Both the position numbers and the translations under genes were made by a program. A stretch of 64,000 bases of DNA from Flavobacterium erciyesense. Lineage in GTDB: Bacteria; Bacteroidota; Bacteroidia; Flavobacteriales; Flavobacteriaceae. The notes under the pieces are model-generated. The model was not told the DNA's origin and did no database searches. It saw only the letters and a program-made list of their open reading frames with translations. Location of the stretch: positions 248,001 through 312,000 of the forward strand of contig NZ_JAGPXB010000002.1 in the NCBI RefSeq assembly GCF_018069925.1, read 5' to 3'. Shown piece by piece: positions 17,444 through 27,834 of the stretch (position 1 is its first letter; each line of letters starts with the position of its first letter).

Positions 17444-18805
17444 TTATTTTATTGAACCAATAATGTCGTACTTCGTAATAATATGGTGTTTTCCATTAGC
17501 CAATTCTACTAAAACAGCAGCATTTTCTTTGGTAAACAAACGAGACACTTCATCAATTGGAGTGCTCTCGCTTACAACTGGAAATGGTTTGCCCATAACA
17601 TCTTTAATAGGTTTATCAGCAACGTCTTTGTTTGCGACATAGCTTTGAAACAAATCACTTTCGTCAACTGAGCCAACAAAACCATTGATATCAATTACTG
17701 GAATTTGTGATATTTTGTATTTACGCATACGCTCTATGGCATGCGAAACCAATTCCTCGGTACGAACAACTACAAGCGGTTTATCAATATGATCTTTGAT
17801 AACATCAGCTGCTTTTGCAATCTCATCTTCAAGAAAGCCTCTTTCTCTCATCCAATCATCATTAAACATTTTACCCACATAACGACTTCCTGAATCGTGA
17901 AAAAGTACCACAACAACATCCTCAGGTGTAAAATGTTCTTTCAATTGTAACAAACCTTTGATGGCTGCACCGGCAGAATTTCCAACAAATATACCCTCTT
18001 CTAAAGCAATTTTTCTAGTGTAAACTGCGGCATCTTTATCAGTCACTTTTGTAAAACCATCGATTAAAGAAAAGTCAACATTTTTAGGTAAAATATCTTC
18101 TCCAATTCCTTCGGTGATGTACGAATAAATTTCATTTTCATCAAAAATTCCGGTTTCGTGGTATTTCTTAAAAACCGACCCATAGGTATCAATTCCCCAA
18201 ATTTTAATGTTAGGATTTTGCTCTTTTAAATATTTCGCTGTACCAGAAATGGTACCGCCTGTTCCTACTCCTACTACAAAATGAGTTATTTTACCATCGG
18301 TTTGTTTCCAAATTTCCGGACCTGTTTGCTCGTAATGTGCAATTGCATTCGAAGGATTATCGTATTGATTTACGTACCAAGAATTAGGCGTCTCCTCAGC
18401 CAAACGTTTAGAAACAGAATAGTAAGAACGTGGATCAGTAGGCTCAACATCAGTTGGGCAAACTACAACTTTAGCACCTACGGCGCGAAGAATATCCATT
18501 TTTTCTTTGGATTGTTTATCCGAAATCACACAGATTAACTTGTATCCTTTTATGATGGCAACCAAAGCCAATCCCATTCCGGTGTTACCAGAAGTGCCTT
18601 CAATAATAGTTCCGCCAGGTTGTAAACGGCCATCAGCCTCTGCATCCTGAATCATTTTCATGGCCATTCTATCCTTAACAGAATTTCCCGGATTGAAGGT
18701 TTCAACTTTTGCTAGTACCAAGGCATCTACTTCGGCGGTAACTTTGTTTAGTTTTACTAGTGGAGTATTACCAATAGTACCTAATATATTTTCTGCGTAA
18801 TGCAT
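17444..18805 (-). CDS. Cystathionine beta-synthase-type PLP enzyme with two CBS domains
   Basis: A fold-type II PLP enzyme of 453 residues. The PLP lysine is K44 in FNPGNSVKDRMA. The phosphate-binding loop GVGTGGTISG and the substrate loop EGTSGNTG are intact. The C-terminal 115 residues form a CBS-domain pair (Bateman module), as in eukaryotic cystathionine beta-synthase, but there is no N-terminal haem domain. It probably makes cystathionine from serine and homocysteine, or works as a cysteine synthase. No cystathionine gamma-lyase gene lies next to it. A -7 element and a strong terminator suggest a single-gene unit. Confidence 0.9.
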   Translation of the reverse strand: MHYAENILGTIGNTPLVKLNKVTAEVDALVLAKVETFNPGNSVKDRMAMKMIQDAEADGRLQPGGTIIEGTSGNTGMGLALVAIIKGYKLICVISDKQSKEKMDILRAVGAKVVVCPTDVEPTDPRSYYSVSKRLAEETPNSWYVNQYDNPSNAIAHYEQTGPEIWKQTDGKITHFVVGVGTGGTISGTAKYLKEQNPNIKIWGIDTYGSVFKKYHETGIFDENEIYSYITEGIGEDILPKNVDFSLIDGFTKVTDKDAAVYTRKIALEEGIFVGNSAGAAIKGLLQLKEHFTPEDVVVVLFHDSGSRYVGKMFNDDWMRERGFLEDEIAKAADVIKDHIDKPLVVVRTEELVSHAIERMRKYKISQIPVIDINGFVGSVDESDLFQSYVANKDVADKPIKDVMGKPFPVVSESTPIDEVSRLFTKENAAVLVELANGKHHIITKYDIIGSIK

Positions 18806-18848
18806 AAAAAAGTGTATTTAAAATTAAGATCTGTTACAAAAACGATCG

Positions 18849-18856
18849 CAAAGATA
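18849..18856 (-). promoter_or_regulatory. -7 element of the cystathionine beta-synthase-like gene
   Basis: TATCTTTG on the minus strand fits TAnnTTTG and lies 43 bases before the ATG. Confidence 0.5.
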
Positions 18857-18903
18857 GTGTTTTGTTACAAATTAATTATGTTCAAGACAGATTGCGTTCG
18901 TGA

Positions 18904-18970
18904 TAGGAGCGGCATCCTTTGCTTGCTTTTTTAAGCAAGGAAAGATAAAGCGGATAGCGCGAAAAAACGC
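18904..18970. repeat. Intergenic hairpin repeat, copy 1 (short form)
   Basis: The element starts with AGCGGCATCCTTT, forms a GCTTGC/GCAAG-type hairpin at 18915-18944 and ends with AAGCGGATAGCGCGAAAAAA. Start and end match copy 2 at 30138-30265. It lies between the end of the porin-like gene and the promoter of the next gene. Confidence 0.65.
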
Positions 18971-18977
18971 CCCGAAA

Positions 18978-20936
18978 TTAATTGAAAAAATTCCAGATAA
19001 GACCAAAACGAATGGTGAAATCACGTGATGGATTGTTGGGCGAAGCGTAGAAATTATTACCCGTGAAAGGCGAGTTGAAATGTTCTGCCTTGAAATAAAT
19101 TCTTGTGCGCTGAATTTTGGCATTGATGAAGAAATCTAAATTAGGATGATTCCCAATTTCTTTTTCATTCTGTACAAAAAATTCACCAATTACAGGATTG
19201 TACTCATTTGCTAAATACTTAGAAAAATAATTTAAAGAGATACCCGTTTGCAAGAAAAGCGCATTTTTGAACAAGTAATCAGAGTAATAAATGGTATTAC
19301 GAGTTACTATTTCTGGAACATTTAAAATAGCATCATTTTGTTCTGTTTTTTGATACAATACCGTGTTGTCAAGAGCGAATTTACCAAACTGAAATTCTCG
19401 ACCCAATTTTAAAGAAAGATACTTAATTGTTCCGTTGTACTGTGCAGGTGCTATGATTTGTGTACGCTCACTTTTTTGCTCAGCGGTTGATACATCTGCA
19501 AAATAGAGATGATCGTTGAGAACTGATAAATGAAGTTCTGCATTCAAGAAGGGAGTTGTAGCTGTCCCTTTGATGACATTGATTTTTTCGTTTTTAAAAT
19601 CATTAGACCAATTATATTCTATGTAACTACTTTGGTATAAATTGTAGTTATTATTAGGTAATTTATTCAAATTTTGATATTGAAAAGTAAACTGATAATC
19701 ATCGTTCAAGTCATAAGCGACTTGCGCATCAAGATTTGACAAAGACTGATTGGTAATGCTTCGCGAATACAAAAATTTACCTTGAACATTGTCTTTTTTA
19801 TAGGTGTATTGGCCACCTGCTGAATTAATATTTTGATTAAACGTATTTGGAATAGGTGCCTGATTATCAAAAAACAACACACGGTTGTAGTAATAGTTAG
19901 AACGAAAATCATTAACAAAAAATTCAAATACACCCAACGCGGTATTTTCGTATACAAGACCCGCTTTGTTATACATGCGGTTGTAACGGGTTTGGTCATT
20001 GATACCAGTATCTGTAAATGAGGCTCCAAAACGATTTACCTCTGTACGGCCCACATTTGAGGGTACTGTTAGTTGGTTGTATTCAAAAAATTTATTTTCG
20101 TAATTAATTTGATGTACAACCGAAAGATTATTACTGCCTTTTTTTGGATTGATTCTGAAATTTTGGTCTAAAAAAATTCTTCGTCCTTTTAAAAACGACT
20201 TTGCATCAGTTAGAAAAACCTCAAAACGCTGGCGGTTATTAAAATTTGGGTTTTCACTTTCAAAATCAGCAATAGTCGTAATCCCACCATTTTCCTCATT
20301 TAAAATGTCTTGGTAGGTGTAATGTGCTTTGGCAAAATACCTTTTGTTTTTAGAATTAAAATTAACCGTAAACCTAAAATTACCGGTACTGGACAGTTGG
20401 TTCAAATACTTACCCTCTGAACGAAGTCCTTTATAGGCGATACTAAAATTCAAATTTTCTGAAGTATTTAAACTAAGGAAAGAATCAACAGACTGTCCAC
20501 GACCAATAGTGCTTTTAAAATAAAGTTCAGTTATAGGTGTAGCTACTGAATTATAACGAATTTGATTGGCCTCAAGAAAATTAAAATGTTTTGCTTTGAA
20601 CCCCATCTCCGGCAGTGGAGAATACCCATTTAAACCAAATTGCAAGGTATTATAAGTTTGCCCATCATTTGCAAATGGTAAAAGACCAAAAATGTCTTTA
20701 CGCAAGTAATTATGGCTGTACTCTTTTTGAATGGTAAGCGAAGTATCTATATAGGTAGTGTCGTTATCTAAACTAATGAAACGGTATAAATCTAAAGTAG
20801 CAACTTTGTCTATACTTTTCTTTTGCGCGTTGACCATGCTTGAATTATATTGGACTTTGTTTGCGTTTTGTTGTTCATCCTGTGCGCTTACAAACACAGA
20901 AAACAAAATAAAGGAAAGTAGAAAAACGATTCTCAT
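18978..20936 (-). CDS. Putative porin (outer membrane)
   Basis: A 652-residue protein with a signal peptide (MRIVFLLSFILFSVFVSAQ). The mature part is a long series of alternating strands rich in Tyr, Asn and Phe, ending in FTIRFGLIWNFFN, a typical outer-membrane C-terminal strand with terminal aromatic residues. It matches the Bacteroidota putative porin family (Porin_10 type) in length and style. The substrate is unknown. It forms its own unit and its 3' end abuts the hairpin repeat. Confidence 0.85.
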   Translation of the reverse strand: MRIVFLLSFILFSVFVSAQDEQQNANKVQYNSSMVNAQKKSIDKVATLDLYRFISLDNDTTYIDTSLTIQKEYSHNYLRKDIFGLLPFANDGQTYNTLQFGLNGYSPLPEMGFKAKHFNFLEANQIRYNSVATPITELYFKSTIGRGQSVDSFLSLNTSENLNFSIAYKGLRSEGKYLNQLSSTGNFRFTVNFNSKNKRYFAKAHYTYQDILNEENGGITTIADFESENPNFNNRQRFEVFLTDAKSFLKGRRIFLDQNFRINPKKGSNNLSVVHQINYENKFFEYNQLTVPSNVGRTEVNRFGASFTDTGINDQTRYNRMYNKAGLVYENTALGVFEFFVNDFRSNYYYNRVLFFDNQAPIPNTFNQNINSAGGQYTYKKDNVQGKFLYSRSITNQSLSNLDAQVAYDLNDDYQFTFQYQNLNKLPNNNYNLYQSSYIEYNWSNDFKNEKINVIKGTATTPFLNAELHLSVLNDHLYFADVSTAEQKSERTQIIAPAQYNGTIKYLSLKLGREFQFGKFALDNTVLYQKTEQNDAILNVPEIVTRNTIYYSDYLFKNALFLQTGISLNYFSKYLANEYNPVIGEFFVQNEKEIGNHPNLDFFINAKIQRTRIYFKAEHFNSPFTGNNFYASPNNPSRDFTIRFGLIWNFFN

Positions 20937-21133
20937 ATTCGAAATATCATAAATTAAAGTGTAAAGATAAATCTAATCCTTTAAAACAAGAGTCTATTAG
21001 AAAAAAACTCAACACGTACTAACTAGAATTTATGATTTAAAAAAAAAATGGCGCTTAGCCAAACACAAAATGAAGAAAATAAAAAGCGCTACAGATCGCA
21101 TTAAAGAATGATTAAGCACAGTTTTCACAAAAT

Positions 21134-21165
21134 AAAAAACTGCAAGCTAATGGCTTGCAGTTTTT
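21134..21165 (-). terminator. Terminator of the secreted subtilase gene
   Basis: The stem AAAAACTGCAAGC with its complement encloses a 5-base loop and ends in T runs on both strands. It lies 29 bases after the stop. Confidence 0.9.
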
Positions 21166-21193
21166 AAAAAATGACCTTTAAATCATTATAAAA

Positions 21194-23059
21194 TTATTCT
21201 TTGATAAACTTTTTTGATATTTGACCATCGCTAAAAATGAATTTAACAAAATACAAACCAGCAGATAAATCTCCTACATTTAAACTGTTTGAAATATTTT
21301 TGTCAATAGATTTAACTAGCTTACCTGTGCTGTCTAAAATTAAAATTTTCTCCAAATTAGTGAAAGAATCTATGTTAAATAACAATTGATCCTGTGTTGG
21401 GTTTGGATAAAGGGCAATCTCTTCAACTTTATCAACATCAGAAGTACCTAAAGTTAAAGAATCAAATCCTTCAGCTACAAGTGAAAATTCTTGTGAACCT
21501 CCAAGTAAATCACCTTTGTGTGACACTTGAATTGTATATTTTCCTACTGGAGCATTCGCTATATACACTTTTTCTACATTATCAACCTCGTTGTCTGAAT
21601 TTTGAGTAGCCGAATTAAACAAAGCGCTAGGATCTAATTTCCAAGGATAGTAAATAGTACCTTTCTCATCAATGATTTTAATATCTAAATTGTTAACAAC
21701 TGCAGGAGTCCTTTGATCTGCAACAATCGGTGTCACTACAGCCCCAAAAGGAACGGGATCTGTCCAACAAATAGTCGCACTTAAAGGACGTGAAGCAGAA
21801 ACATAAACGTCTTTGGTAAATACAACTTTATTATTCAGTGTGTTTTCAGTTACAATTGAAGTTTTACCATTACCAGAAATAAGATTTGCTGCTGTTTTAC
21901 CGTTTGCTAATCCCCAACCATATTCATAATCAGGTCCAGCACCAGTACCTGCTTCATCCGCAGAATGGCAAATTAAGCCTCTCACAGTAGCAGCTTTCAT
22001 AAACTGCGTGTTTAAATTTTTATAATGTTGCTGCAACAGGACAATTAGTCCAGATATTGCAGGAGCGGCCATAGATGTTCCGCTCAAAGTTTCATAAGTT
22101 GTATCAGTTAAGAAATTACAGGAATACACCCCAACTCCTTTTGCACTAATATCAGGTTTGATGCGACCATCATCAGTTGGCCCATAATTACTAAAAGAAC
22201 TCATACGCACACTACTTGGTCCGGTATATTCCAAAACAGAATTAACAGCGGCAACCACCATAATATTCTTAGAAACTGCACTACCTGTCAACATATCAAA
22301 ACCACCTTTAGCTACAATTTGTGGATGAGCGCTATTTCTAGAATTTCCAGCAGCCACAACTATTTGATAATATGGAAAAACTTCAGCAATTTTATCAAAA
22401 TCAGCAGAAGTTTGATCATAGTACCCAAATCTTGACACAGGAAAAGAATCATTTATACCATAACCGTAGGAATGATTAGAAACTAAAAAACCTTCTGAAC
22501 CAAAACTAGCCATCTCCGACACATCGTTATCCCAAAAATGCGTTTTAGCATTGGCTTGATATGCAAAACCACGAGCTCTTGGCACTGTTCCTTTACCTAC
22601 AATGGTACCTGTAACATGAGTTGAATGCGCACTGAAGGAATTTGATCCATCACCAAACGTAATTTTCGAACCATTTAACTCTTGATGCGTATCGCGAACC
22701 TTACCACCATCCCAAACACCGGCTGTAATTCCAAATCCAGTAAGATTTAAACCTAGATCACCACCTGGCTGCAAGGAACTCCCTTTAATAGTAGTTACAG
22801 ATTCATCATTATAAATCGTATAATAAATAGGTAATCCATCATAAATTCTTTGAAGGGAATTGGTTTCAGATTCTTTAACTCTAAATTTGCTTTTAAACCC
22901 TGCAATTAAATTCTCTTGAATTGACTGTCTTTCGCCAATTGCTTTGAAAAGATTTGAAACCTTAGCCTGATCGTAAGTGCTCTTTATAGCAATGCGTTCG
23001 GCAGCATTTTGACCATAAGAAAACTGGCACAAGAAAGCAAAAAATAATATTTTTTTCAT
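21194..23059 (-). CDS. Secreted S8 (subtilisin-like) peptidase with type IX sorting domain
   Basis: A 621-residue secreted serine protease. A signal peptide ends at SYGQ. The catalytic triad is D117 (GVWDGG), H148 (HSTHVTGT) and S329 (GTSMAAP), with the oxyanion Asn in AAGNS. The last 75 residues (IALYPNPTQDQLLFN to KKFIKE) form the Por/type IX secretion sorting domain, so the enzyme is exported by T9SS and probably attached to the surface or released. Directly upstream on the same strand lies the SusC/SusD pair, but a terminator separates them. It may supply peptides to that transporter. Confidence 0.95.
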   Translation of the reverse strand: MKKILFFAFLCQFSYGQNAAERIAIKSTYDQAKVSNLFKAIGERQSIQENLIAGFKSKFRVKESETNSLQRIYDGLPIYYTIYNDESVTTIKGSSLQPGGDLGLNLTGFGITAGVWDGGKVRDTHQELNGSKITFGDGSNSFSAHSTHVTGTIVGKGTVPRARGFAYQANAKTHFWDNDVSEMASFGSEGFLVSNHSYGYGINDSFPVSRFGYYDQTSADFDKIAEVFPYYQIVVAAGNSRNSAHPQIVAKGGFDMLTGSAVSKNIMVVAAVNSVLEYTGPSSVRMSSFSNYGPTDDGRIKPDISAKGVGVYSCNFLTDTTYETLSGTSMAAPAISGLIVLLQQHYKNLNTQFMKAATVRGLICHSADEAGTGAGPDYEYGWGLANGKTAANLISGNGKTSIVTENTLNNKVVFTKDVYVSASRPLSATICWTDPVPFGAVVTPIVADQRTPAVVNNLDIKIIDEKGTIYYPWKLDPSALFNSATQNSDNEVDNVEKVYIANAPVGKYTIQVSHKGDLLGGSQEFSLVAEGFDSLTLGTSDVDKVEEIALYPNPTQDQLLFNIDSFTNLEKILILDSTGKLVKSIDKNISNSLNVGDLSAGLYFVKFIFSDGQISKKFIKE

Positions 23060-23105
23060 TTTTAAAATTGTTATTTAAAATTACAACCCTAAATGTCTTG
23101 CTAAA

Positions 23106-23136
23106 ATAAAAACCTCCCTAATATGATTTAGGGAGG
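23106..23136 (-). terminator. Terminator of the SusC/SusD operon
   Basis: An 8-bp CCTCCCTA/TAGGGAGG stem with an 8-base loop is followed on the minus strand by TTTTTATTT. It lies 28 bases past the SusD-like stop. Confidence 0.88.
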
Positions 23137-23163
23137 CCTTTACTATTTGCAAAATCACCAATA

Positions 23164-24597
23164 CTAGTAACCAGGATTTTGTTGTAAATTACTGTTCAAA
23201 TCTCTTTGGAATTGAGGTATTGGCAATTGCCATTTAAAATCCCCAGCAGGAATAGTCAAAGCAACAGCTTCTACTTTAGTTCCTGTTCCATCAGCACGGT
23301 CACCTTCCACAGCATTTCTTACCATTGGTAAACCTAAACGCTTTAATGTGAAGAAACGATCCATTTCAAATGCTAACTCTAATCTTCTTTCAAGCATAAT
23401 TGCATTCAAAAGAGCAGTACCTGTCTCATTTCCGCTAACAAAAGCTGAATATCTTTGAGCTCTAACGGCATCAAGGAAAGCTAAACCACCACCATTAATT
23501 CTGTATTGTGCTTCAGCCATGTTTAAATACACTTCTTCAACTCTCAATACTTTAATATCAACAATAGCAGGGTTACCAGTTAACCTACCATCAAATTTAA
23601 TAATGTGATTGTAATTGATACCTTGGTAAGGACTAGTTCTCATGTAAGCTGTCTTTCTGATATCAGTTGCAGAAAACAAATCAGCGAAACTCTTAGGAAC
23701 AACATACTCTGAACGAATACCTGCTGTTACTGTTTGATTGTAAACAACCCCTGGCGTAACACCATCTACTTGCTCTATTCTTAATTTGAATAAAACACCA
23801 GCTGAGTTTACATCATCCCAAAGACCTGTAAAGCTAGCTCTTGGACAAACAGGAGTACCAGCAACTGCTAAGTTACCAAATTCAATTACTTTAGGATAAT
23901 CACCCAAATATAAGTAAACTCTAGACAAAAGTGCATAAACAGCTGCTTTCGAAGCTTTACCAGAAGCTAGCGTGTTAGTAGTACCAACTAAATCTTTGGC
24001 AAGCAATAAATCGTCAAGTATTTTTTTATAACTATCCGCTACAGTAGGTCTAGATGGTTTTGAAAAAGGGTCAACAACATCTAAATAATACATACCTAAA
24101 GAGGCATTAGCATCAGCCGACTGCGTTGGAATTTTCCCATATATACGTACTAAGTCAAAATTGTTCAAAGCTCTTAAGAAACGAGCTTGACCTTCAACAT
24201 TGTCTCTAGCTGGACTTTGAGGAGCAGCATCTAAATTATCAAGCACTCTAGTTGCAGCCTCAGCAGTACGATAAGCACTACTGTAGTAATCAAAATGAGA
24301 ACTGTTTGGAACAGACTGTAATCTGAAACCATTTGCATTAGATTGACGACCCTCTACCTTCAAGATTAAGTTATCAGTCATGATTTCAGTATCGATTACG
24401 AACTCAGTTCCATAACCTCCAGCTCCACCATTTTTGATCATATAAGAGTATGCACCGGTAAGGGCATTCTCAAGGTCTCCTAAATTACGTATTACAATCG
24501 CCTCACTTACTGAGTTGTAAGGCGCAAAGGTAATGTCTTCCTCTGTACAAGAATTAAGTGCTACAGATAAGGCAAAAAGATAAACTATTTTTTTCAT
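23164..24597 (-). CDS. RagB/SusD family nutrient-binding lipoprotein
   Basis: A 477-residue surface lipoprotein that caps a SusC channel. The signal ends in the lipobox LNSC, with C16 lipidated; the following TEED is compatible with a surface-export signal. The body is alpha-helical with TPR-like repeats (FLRALNFDLVRIYGKIPTQ region, LLSRVYLYLGDYPKVIEFGN). The C-terminal RagB/SusD part includes ERRLELAFEMDRFFTLKRLG and ends in NPGY. The gene follows susC by 11 bases. No glycan-binding specificity can be read from the sequence. Confidence 0.95.
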   Translation of the reverse strand: MKKIVYLFALSVALNSCTEEDITFAPYNSVSEAIVIRNLGDLENALTGAYSYMIKNGGAGGYGTEFVIDTEIMTDNLILKVEGRQSNANGFRLQSVPNSSHFDYYSSAYRTAEAATRVLDNLDAAPQSPARDNVEGQARFLRALNNFDLVRIYGKIPTQSADANASLGMYYLDVVDPFSKPSRPTVADSYKKILDDLLLAKDLVGTTNTLASGKASKAAVYALLSRVYLYLGDYPKVIEFGNLAVAGTPVCPRASFTGLWDDVNSAGVLFKLRIEQVDGVTPGVVYNQTVTAGIRSEYVVPKSFADLFSATDIRKTAYMRTSPYQGINYNHIIKFDGRLTGNPAIVDIKVLRVEEVYLNMAEAQYRINGGGLAFLDAVRAQRYSAFVSGNETGTALLNAIMLERRLELAFEMDRFFTLKRLGLPMVRNAVEGDRADGTGTKVEAVALTIPAGDFKWQLPIPQFQRDLNSNLQQNPGY

Positions 24598-24608
24598 AAT
24601 TATTTTAA

Positions 24609-27600
24609 TTATAAATTAATTGAAACTCCAAAAAGGAATGATTGAACTGTAGGATAAGAATAAAGAGCGAATTGTCCAGGAACTAATAAACCTGTTTGAC
24701 TTTCTGCACTTCCGATACCTACTTCTGGATCTCCGTTAAACTTAGACCAAGTCAACAAGTTTTGCATTTGAGTAAACACTCTAAATTCATCAATTGGTAA
24801 ACCTGGAAACGCTTTTTTAGTGAATTTATATCCAAAATTTAAGTTTCTTAAACGAATATAACTAGCGTCTTCTAAGAAACGAGTAGATTCTAAATTTGAG
24901 TTCACACCAGATAATTGTTGTGGTGCTGGTAAAGATGCGTCTGTATTGGTTGGAGTCCAGAAATCAAATGCATCAACAGCTTGGTTTCTAGTTGGTGCAG
25001 CACCATCAGCAACCATATTTTGTCTCATGTAATTATATGTATAGTTTCCTGATTTGAAAACAAAGTCAGTAGACAAGTCAAATCCTTTGTATGTGAACTG
25101 CATACCAAATCCACCTTCGTGCTTAGCATAAGGAGTTTTACCTGTAAACTGTCTATCACCTGCACTGTATACATCAGTTAAAGATCCATCTAGTTTTCTA
25201 TACATAGCACGACCAGTTGTAGCGTTAACACCAGCGTAAGGTACTAAGAAGAAATCATCTGGTTGCTGACCAACTTTGTTTACAGTCAAACCACGGAATA
25301 ATTGGTTATTTGGATCACCAGGACGGTTTAACTCATTGATTTTTCTATCAAAAGTTGCTGCATTTACATAGAATGACAAGGTAGTGTTAGCGTTTTTAAT
25401 AGCAAAAACTTTCAACTCTAATTCAACCCCTTTAGATGTCCAATCTCCTGCATTAATCAATGTTCCGAAAGCAGTACCATTAGTAGTGTTGTCACCATAA
25501 ATAAATCCGTTTCTTTTATCATTGAACACAGATCCCGAGAAAGAAACCCAGTTTTTAAATAAAGAAGCCTCTAAACCAATCTCTGTCTTTTCAGCAACCT
25601 CAAATTGTAAATTAGGGTTTCCAATAGTATTTCCGGTCAATATTGTACCAATACCTCCACCATAAGGAGTTGTGCTGAACAAGTTTTGAGCAGTATAACT
25701 ACCAATACCATTTGAAGAGTTTAATTCTCCATAAGAACCACGGATTTTTAAGTTATTAATCCAAGTTAAATCTTTCATGAAATCCTCTTCAGTAACGTTC
25801 CATCCTAAAGAAATACCTTTTGCAAAAGAATATTTGTCATTAATCCCCAAAACTGAATTCCCATCTTGTCTACCATACAAAGAGATAAGGTATTTGTTGT
25901 TGAAATCGTAATCTACACTTCCAAAGATACTTATTGTTGCGTTTTCACTTCTACCTGTAGCAGGAACTCCTACTACTGCAGTACCTGCTGTAGGTAAATC
26001 ACCATTAACATATCCTTTTCTTGTTAAAGTATAAGATCTAAAGTTAGATTTGAAATACTCGTATAATGCCGTTGCAGCAAAGTTATGTTTGTCATTAATA
26101 CTGAACTTGTAGTTCAAACTGTTTGTTAATTGGTACTCTAAAGAGTCCCAACCGTTATCCGTTTTTTGTCCTCTAGCTGCAGGATCTCCTACAATTAAAT
26201 CCAAAAATGAAAATGGTTTTGTAAACGTTTCTCTTTGGTATCTTTCATAGTTCATGTTAATTTGAGTTTTGAAGCTCAAATCTTTAATAAGTCCTAATTC
26301 AATATAAGGACGACCATACAATCTGAAGAAACGACGTTGCTCCGTATTGTTAATGATTGCTTCTTGAATAGGGAAACCTGCCAAAAGATTTGTATTAAAT
26401 ACATTATTTCCTAAAGCATCTTTTACAATGTTACCATTTGCATCTCTCGCGAAGAAAGGCTCATAAGGATTGTAGTCATACATTGCTCTAATTGGACTTT
26501 GAGCATTGTTACGGTCTCTAGAGTCATTGAATTTCTCATAAGATCCACCAATATTGAAACCGATTTTCACGTTTTTGTTAGCAGTATACTCACTATTGTA
26601 TCTACCTGTAATTCTTGTAAAACCTTTCAACTTGTCAATGATTCCCGTATCCTCAGAATAACCCAAAGACATGAAGTTTGTAAACTGCTCGTTACCACCA
26701 GAGTAAGAGAAGTTGTTGTTTTGAATAAAACCTTTTCTTAACAAGTCATCTTGCCAATCGTGGTCATACGATTGTAATAAAGCCTTTTGAGCTGGAGTTG
26801 CGGCAACAGTACTACCCGCTCCAATTAAACCTTCGTATCTGATTTTCTCAGCAGCATTCATCATTCTGAATGGGTCTTTTACTTTTTGAGAAAAACCTAA
26901 AGTGTTGTTGAATGAAAATTTAGCTTTTGCATTTTTACCTTTCTTAGTGGTAATAACTACAACTCCATTTCCACCACGAACACCATAAATAGCTGCAGCT
27001 GCTCCGTCTTTTAAGATGTTTACAGATTCAACATCATTTGCACTTAATGCACTAGCTTCAGTACCACTTACAAAAGCTCCGTCTACTACATAAACCGCTT
27101 CTGCAGTACCTCCAGTAATACTTACAGCTCCACGAACTGTTACGTATGCAGCACCACCTGGTTTACCGTTTTGTTGTGTAACTTGTACACCGGCAGCTTG
27201 TCCTTGTAATGCATTTTGCACTGTTAATACCGGAGATTGTTTTGCAATCTCATCAGCAGAAACAGTTGACACAGAAGAAGACAATTTTCTTGAATCTCTA
27301 GAGTAGTATCCTAAATTGGTCTGTACTACTACTTCATTCAAACTAACACCTTCTTGCATTTTAACATTAACTGTGTTTGAGGCACCAACAGTCTTAGTTG
27401 TTTCCGTCATACCTACAAATGAAAACACTAAAACATCACCCGTTTTAGCTTTAATAGAATACTTACCGTCTAAATCTGTTTGCACACCAGTCTTAGAACC
27501 CTTTACTCCAACATTAACTCCAGGAAGAGGACCAGTAACATCTGTTACCACCCCAGTTATCGTTTTCTCCTGAGCAAACGATAAGTGCATTGAAAACGCC

Positions 27601-27638
27601 ACAAGTAGCGTCATAATCCATTTGTACTTTGATCTCAT
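24609..27638 (-). CDS. SusC/RagA family TonB-linked outer-membrane transporter
   Basis: A 1009-residue TonB-dependent channel. After a signal peptide (ending SFAQ), residues 26-105 form the carboxypeptidase-like regulatory domain (GVVTDVTGPLPGVNVGVKGS). The SusC signature then follows (SLNEVVVQTNLGYYSRDSR). A plug (QNALQGQAAGVQVTQQNGKP, VYVVDGAF) and a 22-strand barrel complete it. It is the first gene of a two-gene operon with susD. Flavobacterial pairs of this kind import peptides or glycans. No carbohydrate-active enzyme is nearby, and a secreted protease is, so peptide uptake is a reasonable guess. Confidence 0.95.
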   Translation of the reverse strand: MRSKYKWIMTLLVAFSMHLSFAQEKTITGVVTDVTGPLPGVNVGVKGSKTGVQTDLDGKYSIKAKTGDVLVFSFVGMTETTKTVGASNTVNVKMQEGVSLNEVVVQTNLGYYSRDSRKLSSSVSTVSADEIAKQSPVLTVQNALQGQAAGVQVTQQNGKPGGAAYVTVRGAVSITGGTAEAVYVVDGAFVSGTEASALSANDVESVNILKDGAAAAIYGVRGGNGVVVITTKKGKNAKAKFSFNNTLGFSQKVKDPFRMMNAAEKIRYEGLIGAGSTVAATPAQKALLQSYDHDWQDDLLRKGFIQNNNFSYSGGNEQFTNFMSLGYSEDTGIIDKLKGFTRITGRYNSEYTANKNVKIGFNIGGSYEKFNDSRDRNNAQSPIRAMYDYNPYEPFFARDANGNIVKDALGNNVFNTNLLAGFPIQEAIINNTEQRRFFRLYGRPYIELGLIKDLSFKTQINMNYERYQRETFTKPFSFLDLIVGDPAARGQKTDNGWDSLEYQLTNSLNYKFSINDKHNFAATALYEYFKSNFRSYTLTRKGYVNGDLPTAGTAVVGVPATGRSENATISIFGSVDYDFNNKYLISLYGRQDGNSVLGINDKYSFAKGISLGWNVTEEDFMKDLTWINNLKIRGSYGELNSSNGIGSYTAQNLFSTTPYGGGIGTILTGNTIGNPNLQFEVAEKTEIGLEASLFKNWVSFSGSVFNDKRNGFIYGDNTTNGTAFGTLINAGDWTSKGVELELKVFAIKNANTTLSFYVNAATFDRKINELNRPGDPNNQLFRGLTVNKVGQQPDDFFLVPYAGVNATTGRAMYRKLDGSLTDVYSAGDRQFTGKTPYAKHEGGFGMQFTYKGFDLSTDFVFKSGNYTYNYMRQNMVADGAAPTRNQAVDAFDFWTPTNTDASLPAPQQLSGVNSNLESTRFLEDASYIRLRNLNFGYKFTKKAFPGLPIDEFRVFTQMQNLLTWSKFNGDPEVGIGSAESQTGLLVPGQFALYSYPTVQSFLFGVSINL

Positions 27639-27834
27639 ATTTAATAAATTGAATTAGTTATATCGCAAAAATCACAATTAAATCTTAAATAAACAAGCGT
27701 TTGTTTTTTTTTAACAAAATATAATCCTTAAAAGATTTACATAAAAAAAACTAACATCACAACAATAGCAGCACTTCCCCTCGATATAACTCAAAATTTA
27801 AAGAATTTATCTACTTTTACACAAAAAATACAAA

